A DNA stretch of 44,754 nt. It comes from Monoglobus sp964442605. GTDB taxonomy: Bacteria > Bacillota > Clostridia > Monoglobales > Monoglobaceae. The first letter of the stretch is position 1; each line of letters opens with the position of its first letter. The position numbers were made by a program, and so were the translations under genes. The notes beneath the pieces were generated by a model, which saw only the letters and a program-made list of their open reading frames with translations, had not been told where the DNA came from and made no database searches. Shown in pieces: positions 26,474 through 33,967 of this stretch. The stretch is taken from assembly GCA_964442605.1 (NCBI GenBank), contig CAYTZR010000013.1, positions 1-44,754 on the forward strand, given 5' to 3'.

Positions 26474-26744
26474 CCTTGTCACCGTCATCATCAGAATTTT
26501 CGTCACCGGATTTCGGCTCTGCGCGTCCCGCGATAGTTTCGGTCTGAATTGCCGAAAGTATTATATGGTCACTGTCGGTAACTATTACCGAACGCGTGCG
26601 TCTGCCGCATGTTGCGTCGATAACCGTTCCACGTTCCTTTGCCTCTTGAATAATCCGCTTAATAGGCGCGGAATCGGGACTGACAATCGCAATTACTCTG
26701 GAGCCCGAAACAATATTTCCAAATCCCACATTAATTAACTTCAT
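26466..26744 (-). CDS. remA: RemA/DUF370 family DNA-binding regulator
   Basis: 92 residues from ATG at 26744-26742, with GGAG in the leader GGAGATTTTTATG; an ATG at 26756 overlaps that ribosome site. MKLINVGFGNIVSGSRVIAI, VSPDSAPIKRIIQEAKERG, VIDATCGRRTRSVIVTDSDH and ILSAIQTETIAGR follow Bacillus RemA closely. RemA is a ring-forming DNA-binding protein that activates extracellular matrix and osmoprotection genes. An acidic 15-residue tail (SGDENSDDDGDKDE) ends it. It sits between yicC and gmk, the standard place. Confidence 0.94.
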   Translation of the reverse strand: MKLINVGFGNIVSGSRVIAIVSPDSAPIKRIIQEAKERGTVIDATCGRRTRSVIVTDSDHIILSAIQTETIAGRAEPKSGDENSDDDGDKDE

Positions 26745-26823
26745 AAAAATCTCCATTCATATTATTTGAATTATTCGAATTATTTGAATTATTTGAATAT
26801 TCAAGCAATTCGCATTTTTCATA

Positions 26824-27708
26824 TTATTCTATATTCTGTATTTGCTCCCTGATTTTTTCTATAACAGACTTCATCTCAACAACGCATTTGGAAAGCTCAA
26901 TATCGTTGCACTTTGAACCGATTGTGTTCGTTTCTCTGTTCATTTCTTGGACGATAAAGTCCAGCTTTTTGCCGATTGGCTCATCAGACTCAAGGGTTGC
27001 CTTAAATTCATTTATGTGGCTTCTCAGACGGACAGTCTCCTCATCTACGGCAACCTTATCCGCAAAAATCGCGACCTCGGTCAGTATTCTGCCGTCATCC
27101 GCCGCAGCGCCAATGTCAGCCAGTGTGTCGCGCAGACGCTTTTCAAGCCGTTCTCTGTATTCCGTCACGGTAATCGGCGAACGTTTTTCGATAATATCGA
27201 TTTGGCTCGACAGCGAATTCAGATGGCACAGGATGCTTGTTTTAAGTCTTTCACCCTCGCTTAGACGCATATTGATAAATCCTGCGAGGGCAAGCTCCAG
27301 CGCCTCATCTATGGCGGCAGTAACCGTTTCCTCATCAATCTCCTTGTATTCTATTTCAAAAATATCACCAAGGGATGAAAGAGTGCTCATGGAAATATCA
27401 TCCTTGATATTAAAGTCTGAAAGACCGCGCAGACTTTTGATATATGACTCGGCAAGAGCACGGTTCAAGCGAACCTCCTTGCTGTCATCGTTGATTTTGA
27501 TAATCGAAACGTAAACCTCCACCTTGCCTCTGAAAATACATTTCGAAAGCCGGGTGCGTATACGTTCCTCAATGAAGCTGTAAATCCTGGGCGTTTTTAT
27601 CGAATAGTCGGCATATCTGTGGTTTACGGATTTAATCTGGATTTTAACTTCATATGTTTCATCAAATACCGTTTCGGCTCTGCCGAAACCGGTCATGCTT
27701 TTAATCAT
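26824..27708 (-). CDS. yicC: YicC-family endoribonuclease
   Basis: 294 residues, ATG at 27708. N-terminal MIKSMTGFGRAE and IQIKSVNHRYADYSIKTPR, mid coiled coil, and C-terminal DUF1732 segment LRSHINEFKATLESDEPIGKKLDFI, VQEMNRETNTIGSKCND. YicC proteins are metal-dependent endoribonucleases shown in E. coli to affect small-RNA turnover. First gene of the minus-strand run that continues with remA, gmk, rpoZ, coaBC and priA. A TTGGCA-17-TATAAT promoter is about 190 bases upstream. Confidence 0.94.
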   Translation of the reverse strand: MIKSMTGFGRAETVFDETYEVKIQIKSVNHRYADYSIKTPRIYSFIEERIRTRLSKCIFRGKVEVYVSIIKINDDSKEVRLNRALAESYIKSLRGLSDFNIKDDISMSTLSSLGDIFEIEYKEIDEETVTAAIDEALELALAGFINMRLSEGERLKTSILCHLNSLSSQIDIIEKRSPITVTEYRERLEKRLRDTLADIGAAADDGRILTEVAIFADKVAVDEETVRLRSHINEFKATLESDEPIGKKLDFIVQEMNRETNTIGSKCNDIELSKCVVEMKSVIEKIREQIQNIE

Positions 27709-27819
27709 AGCCTTAACCTCGCAAAATTGCCTATACTTATATGCTTATATTTATAATTATGTAAAATTGTTTGTATGTAATGTTTGTATGTAAAATTGTC
27801 TGCATCTTAAAATTGTCTG

Positions 27820-27848
27820 TTGACAAAATCCGATAAATTACGTATAAT
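27820..27848 (+). promoter_or_regulatory. Upstream plus-strand promoter (P1)
   Basis: TTGACA at 27820-27825, 17-base spacer, TATAAT at 27843-27848: a full consensus. Its transcript would start near 27855 and run about 485 bases before the first gene, facing the minus-strand promoter at 27894-27922. Confidence 0.75.
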
Positions 27849-27893
27849 AAAACGCATATAAAATATGACATCGAATTTACCAATCAATTAATT

Positions 27894-27922
27894 ATTATAC
27901 CACAATAAATTAATTTTGCCAA
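27894..27922 (-). promoter_or_regulatory. Promoter of the yicC-remA-gmk run
   Basis: On the minus strand, TTGGCA at 27922-27917, 17-base spacer, TATAAT at 27899-27894. The transcript would start near 27887 and read leftward across P1. Confidence 0.65.
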
Positions 27923-28149
27923 TACAAAAGCTGATTTGAAACACAAATGTAACATTTCTAAAACATAAATTTAATATTTTTGTAATCGAAATGTTAACAA
28001 AATTTATTCGAAATTTTACACAAATTTTCGTTTCGCACTCAAAGTTTACAATTTGTTCACAATTACAGCAAACGCCGAAACTTCGGTGATTACGGGCGTT
28101 TAAAACGGAAAATTTTGCGGTGTTTCTTCAATAATTTCCATTTATTGTA

Positions 28150-28178
28150 TTGACATTTTTACGCTTTCGTTGTATAAT
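28150..28178 (+). promoter_or_regulatory. Promoter of the NlpC/P60 gene (P2)
   Basis: TTGACA at 28150-28155, 17-base spacer, TATAAT at 28173-28178, leaving a leader of about 155 bases before the TTG start at 28340. Confidence 0.82.
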
Positions 28179-28339
28179 CAACACATAGTTTCAAAAGGTA
28201 AACGGGATGATAGATTCTCTGTTACTTTAGTTTAAATTTATTTTAAATTTGAGGCTATTGTCAAAAGATTATGCTGGAAGGAGTTGAGAAGAGGAATAAC
28301 GCATAGACGTATTCGTTAAATTTTTGGAGGTTTTTTGTT

Positions 28340-29056
28340 TTGAATTTCAGTATTAGAAAAAGTTTGACAAGAGTTGTTGCAGCGCTCTTAGTATTGATGA
28401 CAATTTCTACTTTTATTATACTGCCTACATATGCCGATTTTGATGAGATTGATGAACCGGCTCAGTACTATGGTGTTGTACAAGTTTCAAGTCTTAATGT
28501 TAGACAGAGCGCATCTATGAATGCGGGTATTATTACTACTCTGCAATATGGTGCGAGAGTAAGAGTTAATTGGATCGAACCCGGTTGGGTTTGTGTTGCT
28601 TATAACAATGATGGTTTAATAGGTTATGTTTCATCCGATTATATCACCGTTTATGACGGTAATATTCCGGAGGCGAGTGAAGGCGGTCAGGCTGTATGCG
28701 ATATAGCGGCTCAGTTCTTAGGCGTTCCTTATGTATGGGGCGGAACCTCGCCGAATGGTTTTGACTGCAGCGGTTTAGTGCAGTATGTTTACGCGCAGCT
28801 TGGTTACAATCTGGCTCGTGTAGCCGCTGATCAGATGAAGGAAGGTATTCCGGTTTCGAGAGACGAGCTTATGCCCGGTGATATTATCGGATTCAGCAGC
28901 GCGGGACTCGGAGGATATGCTTCACATATCGGTATCTATGTTGGTGACGGCATGATGATTCATGCACCAAGCACAGGTGATGTTGTCAAATACACAAGCA
29001 TTGATTCGGCTTATTATACCTCTCGTTTTGCAGGAGCAAGAAGAATTATATACTAA
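28340..29056 (+). CDS. Secreted SH3b-NlpC/P60 peptidoglycan endopeptidase
   Basis: 238 residues, TTG start at 28340, ten bases after GGAGG (28326-28330). Signal peptide 1-32 (LVLMTISTFIILPTYA). SH3b domain about 42-108 (VQVSSLNVRQSASMNAGIIT, GYVSSDYITVY). NlpC/P60 domain about 118-238: catalytic Cys in NGFDCSGLVQYVYAQ, His in ASHIGIYVGDG and the third polar residue His in MIHAPSTGD. It cleaves the D-gamma-Glu-diamino acid bond of wall peptides. The gene has a strong promoter, a long leader and a terminator, and uses smoother codons than its neighbours, as highly expressed genes do. Confidence 0.93.
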   Translation: MNFSIRKSLTRVVAALLVLMTISTFIILPTYADFDEIDEPAQYYGVVQVSSLNVRQSASMNAGIITTLQYGARVRVNWIEPGWVCVAYNNDGLIGYVSSDYITVYDGNIPEASEGGQAVCDIAAQFLGVPYVWGGTSPNGFDCSGLVQYVYAQLGYNLARVAADQMKEGIPVSRDELMPGDIIGFSSAGLGGYASHIGIYVGDGMMIHAPSTGDVVKYTSIDSAYYTSRFAGARRIIY

Positions 29057-29071
29057 TGTGTAATGTTAAGT

Positions 29072-29101
29072 CGGAGTGGTCAGTTTGGCCACTCCCTTTT
29101 T
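29072..29101 (+). terminator. Terminator after the NlpC/P60 gene
   Basis: GGAGTGGTCA (29072-29081) pairs with TGGCCACTCC (29085-29094) with one G-T pair and a 3-base loop, then C and six T. Confidence 0.9.
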
Positions 29102-29131
29102 CAAATTACAGATTATTAATGAGGTATGATT

Positions 29132-30148
29132 ATGACTGTTGATGAGCTAAATAGGGCAATAAAATCCTGTAAGGTGCCTAAGGTGTTGTTCTTTCTCGGT
29201 GAAGAGGAGTACCTGTTGGAGAATAAAATAAATGCCATAAAGCATAAGCTGGTGCCAAGAGATTTATACGAATTTAATTATTCTTTTTCGGATGGCAAGG
29301 TTTTGGCGGATGAAGTTATAGCGGCAGCGGAAATGCTGCCCCAGTGCTGCGAGAGACGTGTCGTTGTTGTAAAAAACAGCGGACTGTTCACTAATCTCAG
29401 GACGAATGAATTTAAGCGTATAAAAGAGTATATCGCCGATTTGCCGGATTATATCTGCCTGATTTTTTGGGAGGCAAGCTTTGACCCCAAAAAAATTAAA
29501 TCGCTTAAGTTTATTGAGGATGCGGGCGGTGTGGTTAACTTTGAATTTATGCCGGTAAATAAGCTTGAAATATGGGTTGAACGTATGCTTGATAAGGCGG
29601 AAAAGCGAATAATCGCGAGAGATTTAAGCTACTTTGTGCGAATGTCCGGATGTTCTATGGGTAAGCTTGAAAAGGAGTGCAAAAAGCTTATACTGTACAT
29701 GGGTGAAAACCGCCATAAGGTCACAAGAGAGGATATTGACGCGGTTGTAGACAAATCCGTAGAGGTTCAGGTATATGATATATTTAACAGAAGTATAATC
29801 AGCGGCAGAGGTGATAAGGCAAAGGAACAGCTCAATGCACTGAAAATAACCAATACATCGCCTACAATGGTGATTAGCGTAATTCTTGACCAAGTTTATG
29901 AGCTGCTCCTGTGCAAGCTTTTAAAGCAGGACGGAATGACAGCGGTTGATATGCTTGACTACTTTGACAGAAGACCGCCGATGTTTGCCGTAAACAAGAC
30001 GATTGAGAACAGCGGCATATACGGAGAGAAATATTTAAAACGAATGGTTGACAGAGGTCTTAAATATTCAATGGACATAAAGACGGGAAAGCTGGACGGC
30101 TGGACGGCGGTTGAACTGTATGTATCCGAGCTTATCAAACGGGATTAA
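29132..30148 (+). CDS. holA: DNA polymerase III delta subunit
   Basis: 338 residues from ATG at 29132, 7 bases after GAGG (29121-29124); the ATG at 29126 is only one base from that site. AAA+ clamp-loader fold without Walker activity: VPKVLFFLGEEEYLLENKIN, FSDGKVLADEVIAAAEMLPQ, RRVVVVKNS, and the delta collar region VQVYDIFNRSIISGRGDKA with LLCKLLKQDG at the end. Delta opens the beta clamp during loading. Usual length 330-345. Confidence 0.93.
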   Translation: MTVDELNRAIKSCKVPKVLFFLGEEEYLLENKINAIKHKLVPRDLYEFNYSFSDGKVLADEVIAAAEMLPQCCERRVVVVKNSGLFTNLRTNEFKRIKEYIADLPDYICLIFWEASFDPKKIKSLKFIEDAGGVVNFEFMPVNKLEIWVERMLDKAEKRIIARDLSYFVRMSGCSMGKLEKECKKLILYMGENRHKVTREDIDAVVDKSVEVQVYDIFNRSIISGRGDKAKEQLNALKITNTSPTMVISVILDQVYELLLCKLLKQDGMTAVDMLDYFDRRPPMFAVNKTIENSGIYGEKYLKRMVDRGLKYSMDIKTGKLDGWTAVELYVSELIKRD

Positions 30149-30215
30149 AATATATAAGAGATAAATATAATTTACGGTTTTTTTGAAAAATAATAAAATA
30201 ATTTGTCTATTACAT

Positions 30216-30244
30216 TTGACAAATCGCCTCATATGTGGTATCCT
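30216..30244 (+). promoter_or_regulatory. Promoter upstream of the ECF sigma gene
   Basis: TTGACA at 30216-30221, 17-base spacer, TATCCT at 30239-30244, 52 bases ahead of the TTG start. Confidence 0.6.
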
Positions 30245-30295
30245 ATTAGACGGTTAGATTTTTCGTAAAATCATAAATGATAGGGGGGTGAGTGT

Positions 30296-30892
30296 TTGGC
30301 AGACGAGCTTAAATTAATTAAAAAAGCGCAAAAAGGCGATGTTGCTTCATTTGAAAAAATAATTGAGGTGTACCAGCCTATTATATATAATATTTCATAT
30401 AGATTTGCGGGCAATGTAGACGACGCGGCTGATATGGCGCAGGAAGTTTTTTTAAAAATGTTTAAAAATATTAACACATTTCAGTTTAAGTCAAAGTTTT
30501 CTACATGGATTTATCGGGTTGCCACAAACACCTGCCTTGATATTGTTAAAAGGGAAAATCGCCGTGTATCGGCATATTCTATTGATGACGGATTTGAGGA
30601 TGACGAGGGTAATATAACCGTTGGAGAGATTGCGGACTCCGGATCGACACCCGATGAGGTTGTTGAGCGATATGAAGTTAGGGATGTCATAAACAGCGCT
30701 ATCTCTCAATTATCCGATGATTATAAAACGGTGATTATTTTAAGAGACATCCGCGGGTTGCCGTATGATGAAATTGCGGAAATTCTCGACTGTTCTGTCG
30801 GAACCGTTAAGTCGAGGATCAGCAGAGGCAGGAAAAATTTGCGGGAAATTTTATTAAAAAACAAGGAACTTTTTGAAAATTATTTCGTCTAA
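30296..30892 (+). CDS. ECF-type RNA polymerase sigma factor
   Basis: 198 residues, TTG start at 30296, just after GGGGGGTGAG. Region 2 at about 20-90: YQPIIYNISYRFAGNVDDAAD, MAQEVFLKMFKNINTFQFKS, STWIYRVATNTCLDIVKRE. Region 4 at about 135-188: AISQLSDDYKTVIILRDIRG, LPYDEIAEILDCSVGTVKSR with the helix-turn-helix. An acidic linker (DDGFEDDEGNITVGEIADSG) separates them. Closest in style to SigW-like ECF factors of Clostridia. The next gene, 63 bases on, encodes a zinc-finger anti-sigma factor, so the two form a sigma/anti-sigma pair. Confidence 0.93.
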   Translation: MADELKLIKKAQKGDVASFEKIIEVYQPIIYNISYRFAGNVDDAADMAQEVFLKMFKNINTFQFKSKFSTWIYRVATNTCLDIVKRENRRVSAYSIDDGFEDDEGNITVGEIADSGSTPDEVVERYEVRDVINSAISQLSDDYKTVIILRDIRGLPYDEIAEILDCSVGTVKSRISRGRKNLREILLKNKELFENYFV

Positions 30893-30955
30893 AAGTGTGA
30901 AGGTAAATGTATTTGATTGTAAGCTTAATTATGTTATATAGGAAGGAGGGGTATA

Positions 30956-32953
30956 ATGTCAGATTTTGAAAAGGATGAAGAATTAAAAGAAAAGTACAAT
31001 GATGTGATGGAAAGCATTGCGGATGACATCAGACAAATTAATCTTGCCGACGGCAACGATGCAAGAACTTTTGAATTTAACGATGAAGCCAAAAAAGCGG
31101 ATGGAGAAACATTAAATAAAAGCGCTCTTGAAGCCTTTGATACGGTTAAGCACGAAGATGAGACGGAATTTGAAGCTGTATCCAAAGCTGTATCCGAAAC
31201 CGGTTTTGAGACAAAACCCGAAACGGAATTTGAAAACGAGCCGGCGACTGTTGACGAGTATAATAAGTTTTTGGAAAGTATTAACAGCATTAACTTCGAC
31301 GATCCCGATGAAGTATTAAGAAGTGTCGGGGCGGGCATTGCCGGATTTGACGATGCCCCGATTACAGATGCTGACAGCTTCGCGAATAACGCGGAGTTCA
31401 GTGATATACCTGAGGATTACCCTGATACATTAAGCTGTGATGAGTGCAGAGATTTGCTCTATGATTATGTATCGGATGCAGTTGAGGATGAGAAGAAGCG
31501 TATGTCTATCGGCGCACATCTCCGAAACTGTGAGATGTGCCGTCTGGAGCTTGATGAAATCAAGGATATGATTGGAGTTTTAAGCAACAGCTTAGCGCCT
31601 CCGCCGCCGCTTGATTTGGTTGCCTGCGTGCATGACAGGCTTGTTGAAGCGGCACCTGAGGTTAAAGAGGAATATGAAAACTTTGTTCGTAAAACTCCGG
31701 CGGATAGAATTCGCGATATTTGGGATATAACAAAGGAGAAAACAAACAGCTTTATAAAGCACGCAAACTGGAGAGTTATTGCTCCGGCAGCGCTTAGTGC
31801 GGTATTGGTTGTGGGCGTCGCGGGAAGCGGTGTTTACCAAGTGATGAAGTCATCTGATGAGATTTATGATTTTTCCGATAATGCCGCGATTGCCAACGCA
31901 AGCGCAACCGCAAAGCCCAGTTCCAGCGGTCTTGACGAATATATAACCGGCGATAACGGTTCAAAAGAGTCATCATCGACAGGTGCGACTGCGGCTCCGA
32001 GCTTGTCCACGGCTTCTCCGGCGACAGCCGCGAGTCCGACGGCTACATTAAGACCATCGACATCTGCGGCATCCGGACTGACGTTAGGCAGCGGTTCTAC
32101 CGGTACTGCGAGCAGCGCTGCGTCAAGCCGGACTACAGGTACTTCAAGCAGCGCCGCGTCAAGCCGAGCTACGGGAACTACAAGCGGAACAGCAAGCGGA
32201 ACAGCAAGCAGGACTACAAGCAACTTTTCAACGGCAACCGCTACCGCCGTTCCGAGCAGAACAACCTCCGCTACAAGAACAACGACAACCGCGCCGGTAG
32301 CGACCGCTGCTCCGACAGCGGCGACATCGTCATATGTTACGCCGAGTATCATATTACCTGACATAGCATCCGGTGTTACATCGCCGACGTATGTTACTCC
32401 GGAAACGATAAAATTACCGGAAAATCCTACGTCTAAGACATATAGTGACACTTCAGCCGCGTCAGCAACTTCGGCTATCGCGGCTCCAACGAGCAAGCCC
32501 GACGCAACAGCTGCTCCGACTTCGACGCCGATGGCGACTCCGAGACCCTTGATTACAAGCGCGGGCGGTGCCGCATCATCGAGTGATGTAGCCGAAGCCT
32601 CCGGATTTTCGGCTGCGCCGAGTTCAACGGCAACGCCTAATCCCAAGCATGAGAGAAATGATAAAGGCGAAACCGAAGCCTATGCCGAAAAGTTCGACAT
32701 AATGGATGAGGCAACGATAATAAGCTGTGAAATTGAGGATCGGGAAATTTATAATTTGCTTATGAATTCCGAGCTGGCGGATTGCTCTAAGGTTGACGAA
32801 AACGGTGAAACAACCCTGTATTTCGAGTTTGAAGAGTATGTAAAGTTCAAAGAATTTTTAGAGGAAAATAATTTGACGTATGAGCTTGTCACATTAGGCA
32901 GCAGTCAGGATGTAATGGTTATTATTCCTCAGGCAACAAAGGATGAAACTTAA
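30956..32953 (+). CDS. Zinc-finger anti-sigma factor with long Ser/Thr/Ala-rich outer region
   Basis: 665 residues, ATG at 30956 with GGAAGGAGG. Cytoplasmic part: an acidic, helical stretch (1-155), then a ZAS anti-sigma domain with CDECRDLLYDYV and GAHLRNCEMCRLEL (HxxxCxxC), about 160-205. One transmembrane helix at about 272-294 (VIAPAALSAVLVVGVAGSG). About 308-560 outside is low complexity: S, T, A, P and G in short repeats (TSSAASSRTTGTSSAASSR, ATAAPT). The C-terminal 100 residues (KFDIMDEATIISCEIEDREI, EFEEYVKFKEFLEENN) look folded. It should bind the sigma factor and release it on an outside signal. The mucin-like stalk is a likely glycosylation target or wall-spanning spacer. A tandem repeat touches the stop (32949-32972). 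Confidence 0.88.
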   Translation: MSDFEKDEELKEKYNDVMESIADDIRQINLADGNDARTFEFNDEAKKADGETLNKSALEAFDTVKHEDETEFEAVSKAVSETGFETKPETEFENEPATVDEYNKFLESINSINFDDPDEVLRSVGAGIAGFDDAPITDADSFANNAEFSDIPEDYPDTLSCDECRDLLYDYVSDAVEDEKKRMSIGAHLRNCEMCRLELDEIKDMIGVLSNSLAPPPPLDLVACVHDRLVEAAPEVKEEYENFVRKTPADRIRDIWDITKEKTNSFIKHANWRVIAPAALSAVLVVGVAGSGVYQVMKSSDEIYDFSDNAAIANASATAKPSSSGLDEYITGDNGSKESSSTGATAAPSLSTASPATAASPTATLRPSTSAASGLTLGSGSTGTASSAASSRTTGTSSSAASSRATGTTSGTASGTASRTTSNFSTATATAVPSRTTSATRTTTTAPVATAAPTAATSSYVTPSIILPDIASGVTSPTYVTPETIKLPENPTSKTYSDTSAASATSAIAAPTSKPDATAAPTSTPMATPRPLITSAGGAASSSDVAEASGFSAAPSSTATPNPKHERNDKGETEAYAEKFDIMDEATIISCEIEDREIYNLLMNSELADCSKVDENGETTLYFEFEEYVKFKEFLEENNLTYELVTLGSSQDVMVIIPQATKDET

Positions 32954-32972
32954 TATTTTAAGCTTAATATTT
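32949..32972. repeat. CTTAATATTT duplication at the anti-sigma stop
   Basis: CTTAATATTT at 32949-32958 (contains the TAA stop 32951-32953) and again at 32963-32972. Confidence 0.8.
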
Positions 32973-33234
32973 CAATTGGTTCCGCAAACCTGCGGAACCA
33001 ATTGATTAGGTTGTAGACAAAACAGTTTTTCAGTCCGGATTATTAAAGATAACATTACCGGACCCGAGCGCGATTGCGGATTTTGATAAAGGCTTTGGCG
33101 ACATTGCCGCCGCGGCTTGGCATGGCGGAATATGGACTCGGCAATGGTTTCAGAGGCAAAGCCTTTGTCAAAATACATTATTTGTGATTTGTTGACACAC
33201 TGTTCAATCGTTCCGCAAACCTGCGGAACCAATT
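32973..33234. repeat. Nested palindromic element (REP/MITE-like)
   Basis: About 262 bases that are mostly paired sequence. A perfect 14-base stem (32973-32986 with 32991-33004) opens it. The same hairpin core recurs at the other end: 32979-33003 is identical to 33210-33234 (25 bases). Between them, GTCCGG (33033-33038) pairs with CCGGAC (33058-33063). A long stem pairs 33080-33097 with 33157-33174 (18 bases, one G-T), with CATTGCCG/CGGCAATG (33102-33109, 33139-33146) and CCGCC/GGCGG inside. A minus-strand open frame covers it but has no family features. This fills most of the 318-base gap between the anti-sigma gene and yfcE. Confidence 0.85.
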
Positions 33235-33271
33235 ACTGATTGAATAATTTGTTTTTAGAATGGAGATTTTT

Positions 33272-33820
33272 ATGAAGCTGATGATAGCAAGTGATATTCA
33301 TGGTTCTATGTATTATTGCCGCAAGCTGCTTGACGCGTTTGATGAGGAAAATCCGGGGCGTTTGTTGCTTTTGGGGGATATACTGTACCATGGACCCAGA
33401 AATGCTCTTCCGCGCGATTATAATCCTAAGGCTGTTATAGAGGCGCTCAACGATGTATCAGATTATTTGTTGTGCGTGCGCGGAAATTGTGATACAGAGG
33501 TTGACCAGATGGTACTGGATTTTCCTATCATGGCCGATTATGCTGTGATACCGCTTGAAAATAGAGCCATTTACGCGACTCATGGTCACCGTTTTGGGGA
33601 GGACAATCCGCCAAAGCTCGCAAACGGCGACATCCTGCTATGCGGGCATACGCACATTCCGAGATGTGTTCAAAAAAACGGATATGTATATATGAACCCC
33701 GGCTCTGTATCAATTCCGAAGGAGGGAAGCGAACGTTCATATATGATGTATGAAAATGGAGTTTTTATGTGGAAAACTTTTGATGGCGACGAGTATATGA
33801 GGTGTGGCTTAAATGTATAA
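33272..33820 (+). CDS. yfcE: YfcE-type metallophosphoesterase
   Basis: 182 residues from ATG at 33272 in the leader GGAGATTTTTATG; the ATG at 33260 overlaps the ribosome site. Calcineurin-like motifs: ASDIHGS (D, H), LLGDILYHGPRN (D), VRGNCD (N, D), YATHGHRFG (H) and LCGHTHIP (H, H). This small class of metal-dependent phosphodiesterases hydrolyses phosphodiesters such as bis-pNPP in vitro; the cell substrate is unknown. A terminator follows. The gene precedes glgB on the same strand but is a separate transcript. Confidence 0.93.
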   Translation: MKLMIASDIHGSMYYCRKLLDAFDEENPGRLLLLGDILYHGPRNALPRDYNPKAVIEALNDVSDYLLCVRGNCDTEVDQMVLDFPIMADYAVIPLENRAIYATHGHRFGEDNPPKLANGDILLCGHTHIPRCVQKNGYVYMNPGSVSIPKEGSERSYMMYENGVFMWKTFDGDEYMRCGLNV

Positions 33821-33876
33821 ATGTCAGACATATTAGACATATTAATAGACATTGTCGGTTGAAATAATGAACACAA

Positions 33877-33917
33877 TCCTATATAATAGATAGTAGTCTA
33901 TTATATAGGACTTTTTT
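33877..33917 (+). terminator. Terminator after yfcE
   Basis: Perfect 14-base AT-rich stem 33877-33890 with 33897-33910, loop TAGTAG, followed by C and TTTTTT. Confidence 0.9.
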
Positions 33918-33967
33918 GTTTATATTTATTTAAGCGGGGCTTTTTGCCCTAATAAAGGGGAGCGCTT

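Larger units (their letters stand above)
27709..28339. other. AT-rich 631-base intergenic region between divergent units
   Basis: No credible ORF. It holds a minus-strand promoter (27922-27894), two plus-strand promoters (27820-27848 and 28150-28178), repeats of TTTGTATGTAA-like and AAAATTGTCTG-like units (27765-27820), an inverted repeat AACATTTC/GAAATGTT (27951-27958, 27988-27995), and a hairpin AAACGCC/GGCGTTT (28070-28076, 28095-28101) whose loop contains CCGAA/TTCGG. The last part is the roughly 155-base leader of the NlpC/P60 gene. Confidence 0.75.

Noticed and set aside
28186..28339. c-di-AMP (ydaO) riboswitch in the NlpC/P60 leader
   Set aside because: Such switches often precede wall hydrolase genes, but I cannot find the conserved ydaO core bases here.
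31864..32646. 260-codon minus-strand frame opposite the anti-sigma linker
   Set aside because: Its Val/Ala/Gly-only low complexity is the mirror of the Ser/Thr/Ala-rich plus-strand linker, not a real protein.
32972..33232. 86-codon minus-strand frame within the palindromic element
   Set aside because: No family features, no start signal, and its sequence is set by the stems; the terminal VPQVCGT appears twice because the ends repeat.
33918..33967. CCCT/AGGG pairing that could hide the glgB ribosome site
   Set aside because: Only four base pairs; too weak to claim control.
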